A stretch of DNA of 64,000 nt from Volvox africanus. Taxonomy: Eukaryota; Chlorophyta; Chlorophyceae; Chlamydomonadales; Volvocaceae. Under the pieces are notes generated by a model. It saw only the letters and a program-made list of their open reading frames with translations, was not told the DNA's origin and did not search any database. The position numbers and the translations under genes are program-made. This document shows, in pieces, positions 55,353 through 64,000 of this stretch (positions within the stretch are counted from its first letter, which is position 1; each line of letters begins with the position of its first letter). The stretch covers positions 4,821,001 through 4,885,000 of the forward strand of contig BSDZ01000003.1 in assembly GCA_030268105.1 (NCBI GenBank). The letters are read 5' to 3'.

Positions 55353-58300
55353 TTAAGAGTCCCAGCGTTGCCACTTGCGGACAAAACCATCCAGCGGCGC
55401 GTCCTCCTCGCGTGTCCAGGTGCTGTCCATCTCGTAGGCGTGCAGATCGTCCAGTGTGCAGCCGCCCCACACCGCCCACACCTCGATCCCGGGGTCGGGA
55501 CCTTCACCGCCGCCCGGGGACACACCGCCAGCGGAGGGGCCGACCGGAGGGCCCCCGCACCCGCACCCCGTGTGTGTGTGCGCTGGCGGATGCCCCCGGT
55601 ACACCCGGGTGGTGAGCACCTGGCCGGTGCCGGTGAAGACCTCCAAGCAGGAGGCGTCCAGGAACAGCCGCAGCCGCAGAGGGGCACCGGGGGCCAGGTC
55701 CAGATGACCGCCTGGAGGAGGGAGAAGGGGGAAAACGAATAAACGAGAGGGGGGGGAGGGGGGAAGAGGAGGAAAGCAGGGGAATTGAGTTTGATGCGGA
55801 CGGAAGAGCGAGAAGGAGGACAGTTAGGCTGACAGATATGGGGGCGACAGACCCACGAATCGGCCTACGGGTCACATAGGGCGAACTCTCAACCCACGCT
55901 ATATGCGCAATGACCTAAACATCCTTCACCACAGCTCACCCGCATTCTCGCGCCGCATCCACAGCCAGTCTTCAACCCCACGATTGACCGGGATCATCGG
56001 CGCGATGACTTCATCGCTAGTGTCCGCCTGTGCCATACTCTTATTCGCCTCCGCTAGCACTGGGTCAATAAGCGGTGGTGCCTCCTGTCTCAGGTGGACC
56101 GTATGTTCAGTTGCATAAACCGTATTTGGTCTTCCTGTTGCAGATTCTTGTGCAGTCGGCGGTCGCCAGCTGTGCAGCAGCACCGCCGTCCGCCGGGCGC
56201 TGCCAGGGCTGAAAGTCAGGGGTACGAGAATGTGCGATGCGTAGGTAGGTGGCAAGGGCCAGTTCGGTTAGGGGGCTGAGGGCGGGAGGAAGGGAAGGAG
56301 TGAGGTATCGCTGCGGGATGTGGTTCGGCTCAGCTCCAGGAGGGCAGCACAGGTGGTGTGGCCTGGGAGGTCAAAAGATAGCTTCCAGAGACGTACGGAC
56401 AGCACCCTATTTCTGGATGCAACTCCATCTCTTGGGTTGCTCCAGGATTGCTACCCGCTTACCGGTGGCCTGCTGCTAATCCTCCACCCCGTCCTCACCA
56501 CTCACTGCTGCAGTCGGCATATCTTGATGACCCATGATGCAGTGCTGTAACCCCTCCCCTCCCCCTCCGCCTCCCCGCAGGTACAGAGACACACAACCCG
56601 CGTAGCTGTACTTGTTGCAGAGGCAGGGAGGGGCGGGCACGTTCCGCAGCTCCTTCATGTAGCCCCACAAGATATGGCGACCCTGCAATAAATTTTCAAA
56701 GTTAGCATTCGATAACTCAGCCACGCATATTCGGTTTGTTTCGGTTTTTTCAGGGAACTGGTTGGGATTTCGTTTGGATGTCTACCTTACACGATGCTGG
56801 TACGATACCTGTGGGTCTTGAAAGCACGCGGGCGCATACAGGCAATTCCCAATGTCCAATGGAGCGGCGCCGACGGCATTCCTAATGTCGTACTCTGCCA
56901 TGCAACTGTCGTACTCGCCCAGCCAGTAAATCGGTCGTGTTCCGACGAGCTTCCCTGAGATGTGGCAGGCGTCGGGTGCGTTGCCGAAGAGCCAGCGGCA
57001 CGACTGTGGTAGGGAGATCGCGAAGGCTTGAGAAGTGGTCGAGTCAACGTCGGCATGAAGTGGCATGCAGCCACCGCCGTCGCCGCCGTCGGCAGCAGCT
57101 GGGCAGTGATCAATGGGGCTCGGCGGCGGCACTGCTGTTCCATTGGCCGGAGGTACGCGGAGCGTGGGAGATAGCCGACCGGCACAGATATGGAGCTGCC
57201 TAGCTCAGCAATGGGTGCGGGGTCATCGGGATGGCGCATGCAACCCACCAGGTCCGGCGCCATGGCAGCGGTGCACATGAGCGCAAGTGAGCCGTCGCTA
57301 TCACCGCCGCTGACTCCGCCATCGCTGGTGCTCGTGAAGTTGCCAGCGTTGGCGACGGCGTAGGCAAACCCACCCCCTTTCATTTTCCCTGCCATCGCGG
57401 TCGCATCCGGCGGTGGCAATAACGTCTGCCATAACAGCTGGGCCTTATGGTATCGCATGGTGATGGGCCCCGGCAGCGACTCCATCTCCGCATCGGCTTC
57501 CGGGACCGCTGAATGACCCACCATCCCCTGATTTTCGCGTGACCTGGCTGTAACGCCAGTCCCAACGTTATGGGTCCTGTCGCGCTCACTCTGGCCGCTG
57601 CTGCCGTCGTCTTCTGAGGCTGCCTCCGCCGCCTCCGCCTCGGCCCGCGCCCGGGCTCGGTGGGCCTCCATGACCTGCTGGACCATCGAGTGCAGGTCCT
57701 GGAGTGCGGCACGGTCGGCGGAGGCGGAGGCGTGGACGGTGACAATGACGGACGCGGCGAGTGTGGAGCTGGTCGAGCTACCGGTACAGGCGACGGAGGG
57801 ACGCCGCCGGCCAGGTGTCGTAGCGGGTCCTTCAGGAATATCAACGGACGGGCGCGGTGAAAGTGCAAGCGGTGGCGGCGACGATTGCGCTGGTGGAGTT
57901 GGCAGTGATGCTGCCAGCAACGGCAAGGGCTTCTGGGGCAGCGACGGCGGAGGCAATGACGGTAGCGACGGCGATGGCGGAGGCGGCGACGGGGGCGACG
58001 GCGATGGCTGACATACGTCGACGCCACTGTCATCCAAGGCTGCAGCTCGGCTTCTGTCTGATGTTGGCGATGCAAGGGGTGAGTCCACCTCCCGTGGCGG
58101 AACGCCGAACGAGCGGCCTTGAAAATAACCGGTCTCGTCCAAATCACCTTCACCGTCGTGTTTGCCTCGGCCCTTGGCACTCGACACGCTGCCGCGTGCG
58201 ACGCTGACCATTCCAGCGGTACTGGTCCCTGACGCAGCGCCGCAATCATAGATAGGAGGGGCTAGTACCGCAGCGGCCTGCTGTACCGCAATGGTAGCGA

Positions 58301-61300
58301 CGGCAGTTGTGGTTTGGGGGATGGGCGCTGCAAGGGAAATCAGCGGTGCAGTTGCAACGATGCTAACGTCGATGAAGTCGACCCTGTGCCGTTCACTGGG
58401 GTTGGCGGCGGCGGCGGCGGCAGCAGGGAGGCCGGCGGTGAGGAGGCCGGCGGCAAGTAATCCGGTGGCGGCAGCAGGGATGATAGCAGAAGCAACTGAA
58501 GCGGCAACGAAGGCCGGGTCGGTGGTGGCGACTTCAGCTGGCATGTCTTCCGTAACGTCCAAGCTGCAGCCGGAAGTTCCACCAGCGCCAACGCCAGCGT
58601 TGTCGCCGCCTATGTGGCGCTCGTGTTCCTGCACCATAACCATAAGCAACCATAAGCAACCATCAACCAGTTCATTCTCTATATTTGCGCCCCCGTGTCG
58701 GTAGACCGTTTGGTCATACGAAGAAGTATCTGCTGTCGCATCAACGCTAGTTGAGAAGGCCCTTACTTCATTAGGGTCATTCATACCGGATGCCGAGTGC
58801 GTCGCCTTCCAGGTGCTATGGCAGCAACTGAGTGGACTGTGCAGTATGTAGCGTCTCCTGCGACTGCTTTAACGCTTCGACTTCTGCGTCCACCGCATGC
58901 GGTTCACCTAAACGTGTCGCGCTGCCACCGCTGCCACCGCTGCTGCCGCTGCCACTGTTGCACCGCTCATCCGGGTCACTGCTGCCGTTGCCGGCCGGCC
59001 TCTGCCGCCCGCTGCGCTGCTGCCGTTTGCAGCGGGAATGCTACAGCGGGCCCCAATGCGGCAACTGCCTGTGCTGATTGTCGCACACAGGACTGAGTGG
59101 TCTTTCTGCTGCTTTCCCCCTTTTGCCCCTGGCTGCTCCTTCCCCCATCGGCAGACCCTGAAAAACGCACCTTCATGGCTTCCTCCGTCGCATCCTCCTC
59201 AGGCAACTTGATCACGAACACGTCGTCCTCTACCGCCGCCGCCTCTAGTTCTTCTGCCTCCTCCACCGCACCTTCATCCACCACTGCTGCACTGGTTATG
59301 GCTTCCAGGTACGAGTGCCCGACACAGTTTTCACCCTCGGCCTCGGCCTCTACACCGCCTTCCACACAGCGTTCGCATCCGATTTCCGCGAGTGTACCGG
59401 CAGGCGCGGCCGCAGCTGCCACGGCGTCAGACTTAAGGGCCGAAGGGACCCCAGACGCTGACGTCGCCGCCAGGTCCGTCGTGGGCAGCACGTGGGCGCA
59501 CAGCGGCAGCGGCTGCAGCTGCACCAGGAAGGGGCACTCCCAGACCACCCCCATTTCGGGGTCAGGCCAGCTGCACAGCTCATCCACAAAGCGCCAGCCT
59601 GTGCAAGAGCAGAATCAAATTCGGGTATCCTAGTCCCTAGTGCTGAGCAGGAAGTAACTAAAAACGAGGAATCAGTTATTCATCGGAGCTTTTATGTATC
59701 GGCCATCAATTCGCGCCAGGAGCAACACATCACAGACTCACAGACACAGGCACCAAGTCAAGGAAACCCGAATCTATTATAGCTTCGTATTCCCCCGACC
59801 AGAAGAAGCGTTACGGGCTAAGATGAACGTTTAGGGCCAGACCATGCCGTGGGATCCGATGCCGCATGTGGGAATTGGAGATTTTCAAATCCAGTTCTGA
59901 GCTCGTTTCCTCCACCCGGGGCAAGTATGGACCTGATAAAGATGCATTCCAAGACTCCCACCTCTTGTGATGTCCTGCGTGCGGTACACCAGTGCCGCAC
60001 CGCCCCCTCCCTTGATCCCGCTGCCAATGAGCATCGTCCACTCGTGGCCCCGTCCGTCGCCCTGCTCCAAGAACCACGGGTCGCGCCACGCAGTGAGCTG
60101 CCCCGTGTGCGGCAGCTCCATCAGGGGCATGGGAACCTTGCGCCAACGGACTAACAGCTCGTCATCTGCGAAGGGGCCGGAAAGGGGATGTCAATCAGGA
60201 GGAGCATCTAGTACGCGGTGGATGAGACCTAACATCTGGGGTTGCTGGGGTAATGGCAGACCCTCCCAAGGTAATGAGCAAATGGGTAAACGTAGTGCAC
60301 CTCACGTCTATGCTCCGAAACCTTTCACCTGGGACACATACGGCACAGCATTGCGATTCAAAGTGTGGCAGTCCCATATCGTGGCTGGACGGTGGGTGCG
60401 GCAGCGGCACATCGGAGTTGCACCGTAACCGGGCTCCCGTATAGAAACACACTGGCACGCCCGTGTGGGGCTCCACCTGTGCCGTACAAATGAGCAACGG
60501 GCAAGATTGCAACTTCCTGTGGCCGGAAGATCAAATCCAAAACCTTGGGACAAAGTGTTGAGTGGTGAGAGCGATGAGTCATAGACATGACAGGTGAGAT
60601 CGTAGATGTCAAATACACAAAACAAAAGCAGCTCAAGTTATCAAAGGACGCAGGCAATGGGACCTTCTTAGGGTTCGTACCCGCCCACAAATTTTTTCAT
60701 ATGAGCCGTACCGCAATGGATCCGGAAAAGCAACCGTCCGCGTCAGGTCCCCCTGGATTTGGAAAGATGGCGGGTGGCAACCGCTCCCAGTGGGCTAGGT
60801 CGTAGGACACAACGTGTTCCCAACCCACACCCCAGTGCCATTGGCACGTGCCCGGCAGGCCTGAAAGAAACTGTACGGCATCACAGCGGTACGGCAGGGC
60901 TTAAGGGAGCCAGTGCTTGCTGGCCGGAGCTGAAACCGAAGGGACCCATGTCCAGGCATGTTTCAGCATTGACTGTGCCACAAATTCCGATACAGCTGAG
61001 CACGTTCAGCAAGCTACGCAATAAATCATACCTGCCCTATCTCGCCCTGTCCATGCCTCCTATCTACCTTCTATATGCTCCTCTCTTCGATTGAAAGCCC
61101 GCGTTCCTTGCCCACCCCAACCCACCGAGCCCTTCTTCCCTCTCCCCCTCCCCTCATCTCTTCTAGTCCCCCTGCCTCGGGGAAAACCCTTCAACTAAAC
61201 GATCCAAACCTCCCCCTTCTGCTCACAGGTGATATATCTCCCCTTATAGAAGATGGGTCCGTTGGGGTCAGAGCCCCAACCGCTAACTGGCATCACGTGA

Positions 61301-61665
61301 TACACGGGCTTAAGGCTGTCCTGATCTCGGTCATGCGAGGCCAAGGGATGGGCGGGCAGGGAGGAGGAGAAGACAGACGAGGAGCGACTGCTAGCCACGC
61401 TGTCGCTGTCGCTGTCGCTGTCACAGCCGGTGGTGCATGTGTCGCCCCTGGAGGAACACACCTCCCTGGAAGCGCCACATCCACCTGATGGTGCATGCGG
61501 CAGCTCAGCTGGATGTGTTGGGGCGGGCACAGGAGCTGGCCTGGATTGTGGTCTCGACCGCAGGGAATCCCGGACGGGCTTTGCCGGCAGCCCCTGTGGG
61601 GACTGTTGCCAGTTGCAACCCGTGGCGGGGTTTGTGACTTCTCTCTTAGGAATGTATGCATTCAT
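55353..61665 (-). CDS. GH32 beta-fructosidase (invertase-like) with 460-residue insert
   Basis: Ten exons, 61665-61227, 60860-60712, 60476-60329, 60165-59962, 59598-59171, 58628-57249, 57003-56809, 56682-56585, 56208-55940 and 55711-55353, keep phase and give 1,222 residues. GH32 motifs in order: HVMPVSGWGSDPNGPIFYKG (nucleophile Asp about 133; the usual Asn before it is Ser), WEHVVSYDLAHW, GCFSGS, TAWRDPWF (transition-state Asp), VVWECPFL (acid/base Glu), WLGEYD, LYAPACFQDPQ, RHILWGYMKE, YAGCVSL, and the C-terminal beta-sandwich (LRLRLFLDASCLEVFTG, VWAVW). All three catalytic carboxylates are present, so sucrose or fructan hydrolysis is likely. Between the Glu motif and WLGEYD, exon 6 adds about 460 Ala/Ser/Pro-rich residues absent from the family. 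No clear signal peptide at the chosen start; an upstream exon is possible. Tail-to-tail with gene F. Confidence 0.85.
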
Positions 61666-61714
61666 TTGGTGGCTGACGTAAGCGAAAAGTCCGAAACTCG
61701 TTGTATATGTATGT

Positions 61715-61965
61715 ATATATAGGATAGGGATAGGGGGGCTTTGCTTCACCCGTGGCCACTACCTGGCAGTCCCTACCTTCCCCTGTATTTCGGGGCAACC
61801 CATCCGTTCACCCATGTCGACTTCTCCGAAATCAGTGATTGTTCCGGCTTCAAGGGCCCACCGCCAGCATCCAGTGGAATCTGTCGAATCAACGGCGGCC
61901 TCAACTTCACCCCTGGTCGGCTCGCAAATTACTGTAACTGGGGTCCTCATCGTCCATAAACATCG
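61715..61965 (+). mobile_element. repeat family 2, diverged third copy
   Basis: Clear but imperfect similarity to the 9279-9490 copy: ATAGGGATAGGGGGG start, CCCGTGGCCACTA, CGACTTCTCCGAAATCAGTG and the CCGCCAGCATCCAG block. It continues past the point where the 9.4-kb copy is truncated. It sits 50 bp upstream of the proposed start of the GH32 gene, so it could affect that promoter. Confidence 0.75.
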
Positions 61966-62269
61966 GGAGCACATTCACCCTCAACGAATGGAGGAAATGT
62001 TATCTTGATCTCAGTCAGGTTCGATACTCGATCTTCCAGGGACATAGTGTCGTGCCATACCTGTTGTGTCCGTCCGGAAATTTTAGATAACTGTGTACGT
62101 CTGATGGTGTCCGTGTCTCGATGAGGTCTATCCATGCTGCGGCCTCTGCCGCCGCCCCGGTCCTTTCCCGGGATTAATGTCAATAATGGTTGGGGCAGCT
62201 CCCCAATATAATAATCGCGTATAATCGCGTCCTTGCGGCAGAACCCAGGCTGCCGTTGGGCAAAGGACT

Positions 62270-62845
62270 GAGGAGGCCATGCGGTCCTACGACGGGGCGG
62301 GCCAGGTGGCCATCAAAGCCAGTGCGGCATCCGGCACTATCCGTGGAGCTGACATCGTTGTTGAGATGCGGATAACTGGCATTCGTGGATGTGGGGGACT
62401 GTTCCTTACAGATTAAGGGGAAGGGAGGGGAGGAATCTAGGTCTGTAGCTCTTGATAGCGTCATGAGGGAAGCCGAATGGAGGAGTGAGCAGATACAGGG
62501 CGGTGATAATGCCGGCTCTGACGCTGTGCACGGAGAAGGCAAGCTCTGCGGTCCACGGCCGAAGGAAAGGTCCTTGTACGATCCTAGTGAGCGCCTTAGA
62601 ATGCGCTCTGCCTTGGGACGTTGGGTATTAGCTGAGTTGTGGAAGGGGGCTTTTTGCCCGCAGGGTCAAAACTCAACACGCACGTGTGGCTAATACGTCG
62701 TGCAGTTCTCAACTCCAGCATGCAGCGGCTAAACACCGCTTCTGATAACCTCTTAACTAACTTAAGCAGGAAAGCCTTGTCAGCATACACCGTGTCCCCT
62801 CTCGCTATGATGCAGTATCGCATACTTGCGGGGAGGTCTTTGTGA
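62270..62845 (+). CDS. weak exon candidates on plus strand
   Basis: Two open segments look coding but cannot be joined: about 62250-62400 (RTEEAMRSYDGAGQVAIKAS) and 62669-62845 (acceptor TTTTTGCCCGCAG; LNTASDNLLTNLSRKALSAY, ending at a stop at 62845). Introns implied between them would be under 60 bp. Possibly the 3' end of a small gene divergent from GH32. Product unknown. Confidence 0.25.
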
Positions 62846-63090
62846 TGGCTGACGATGCAGCAGTTTCTTAGATCCAAATTCAAGCAATACTAGCTTGTGT
62901 TGCGACTCGGTCCGCCAGGTTTTCCTGCCAAGAAAGCTTGCGCGCTTTCCTGTCCTGTCCTGGGAAGGCGCTGTCCTTGCACCTCACAGTCGCATATGAC
63001 AGCTACTGTCACCTCCTCGGCCGGGTACCGGTCCCATGGGTTGCAAGAGCGAACGTTTTAGAGCCTCGCACGTTTCTTATATCTTTGGCA

Positions 63091-63168
63091 CAGATGTTTA
63101 GCCAGAGCGATCGGTTTTGCTTTGATGCCATAAAGAACGGATATGATAAGAGACGGCGGTGGGGCGAG
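63091..63168 (+). CDS. weak exon candidate on plus strand
   Basis: Acceptor ATATCTTTGGCACAG at 63090, donor GAG/GTCAGT. Encodes SQSDRFCFDAIKNGYDKRRR. A following in-phase segment at about 63311-63420 (YKAWKCRRWGSAYGNMLSDA) could be the next exon. Product unknown. Confidence 0.25.
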
Positions 63169-63416
63169 GTCAGTGTGCCATAAATGCGGGCTGATGATGG
63201 TACCTGGTGGTGTGTACGACCTTGCCGACTTCCCGGGGCTTCCGGTTCGGGCAGACGTGTTAAGGGAGTGGATATATCTGGAGCGCAGTCGGCATGTGTT
63301 TCTTGCAGTACAAGGCCTGGAAATGCCGCCGTTGGGGGAGCGCATATGGGAACATGCTCTCCGATGCCTTGTCCAATAACCTCGATGGCCCTCACGCGAA
63401 TCACCACGATCGGCCG

Positions 63417-63502
63417 CCCGGTATACCGAAACATCAGAGCTCTCTTCGCCAATTGGCAATCGTTACTGATGTGTGTAGAGCTCTGATGTTTCGGTGTACG
63501 GG
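63417..63502. repeat. 26-bp-arm hairpin
   Basis: 63417-63443 (ends ACCGAAACATCAGAGCTCT) is complementary to 63477-63502 (starts AGAGCTCTGATGTTTCGGT) with one mismatch and one bulged base; the loop is 33 nt. It could be a small-RNA precursor or a foldback element. Confidence 0.8.
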
Positions 63503-63688
63503 TCGACCAATGGCGGGTTGGGGCGACCATCGGAGTTCGGACCAAAATGCTACAGCAGCTACGCCAGGAAAACCACCATGGCCTTCGATCCTGCGGAAAA
63601 TCTGGAATAATGGAGGTCTGGGTTAGTGACATAGCAGGAATTACACTTGCTAACGACAGTTATTGTTAAACGCACTATCGTTTTTAAA

Positions 63689-64000
63689 ATGAGTGCCTCA
63701 CAGGAGCTCTTGCAAATCGCCGCGACGAATGCACCTTTGTTGGTACCCACATTTGGGTGAGAATGATGGTTATTAGTTATATCCTTAATTTCCAGGTGAT
63801 GATGATGATGTGTTTTCCAGAACTATACCAGGATATCCATCTGCAGGTACGCGGCGCTATGGTTGCTGGTGCGCTTCGTTTTCTACGTGATAATACGAGC
63901 TTATTGGAAAACGAAGCCATCTGGCAAGGGATTACAGGACATTGGGTGCGTGGCTTGACGACAAAGCTGAAATGCTGAACCATCCTTGAAAATTGCACTT
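63689..64000 (+). CDS. possible gene start running toward right edge
   Basis: ATG at 63689 (MSASQELLQIAATNAPLL), then after a short intron an open segment 63794-63978 (ELYQDIHLQ; GALRFLRDNTSLLENEA; WVRGLTTKLKC, stop at 63978). The donor (GTACCC) needed to join them in phase is poor. Unknown product; may be incomplete at the window edge. Confidence 0.3.

Overview
The window is nuclear DNA of a eukaryote, most likely a green alga. Genes are intron-rich with GT-AG junctions. Several encode plant-lineage proteins: an MLO seven-transmembrane protein, a group I (VIP1-type) bZIP and a plastid-targeted membrane protein. Coding exons are GC-rich with long Gly/Ala/Ser/Gln runs, introns and spacers carry microsatellites, and a short stretch of CCCTAAA telomere-type repeats lies inside one intron. 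No tRNA, rRNA or bacterial operon was seen. Exon coordinates below were worked out by hand from splice signals and reading-phase continuity; none is backed by transcripts.

Layout. 1-9.9 kb is repeat-rich: an IS982-like transposase fragment at the left edge, seven copies of a ~100-bp repeat with short terminal inverted repeats, an inverted pair of a second repeat, a retroelement remnant, and scattered exon-like segments on the minus strand. 9.9-18.4 kb holds two divergent six-exon genes for secreted or membrane proteins of similar design and unknown function. 20.6-32.0 kb is one long minus-strand gene that joins an MLO protein to a four-EF-hand calmodulin-like domain. 32.6-43.9 kb is compact housekeeping sequence: CWC24/RNF113 splicing factor, membrane RING-H2 ubiquitin ligase, DPH4-type J protein, small plastid protein and group I bZIP. 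43.9-47.5 kb has no gene I can support. 47.5-61.7 kb contains an unrecognised multi-exon gene, the PAT-complex subunit Asterix, an unrecognised small gene and a GH32 beta-fructosidase with a very large insertion. The last 2 kb has only weak exon candidates and a hairpin.

The genes do not form a pathway. Neighbours are often head-to-head (MLO/CWC24, RING/DPH4, plastid protein/bZIP, unknown gene/Asterix, and the 9.9-18.4 kb pair), so shared promoters are likely. The standout is the MLO-EF-hand gene. Plant MLO proteins recruit free calmodulin through their C-terminal tail, and here the calcium sensor appears to be built into the same polypeptide.
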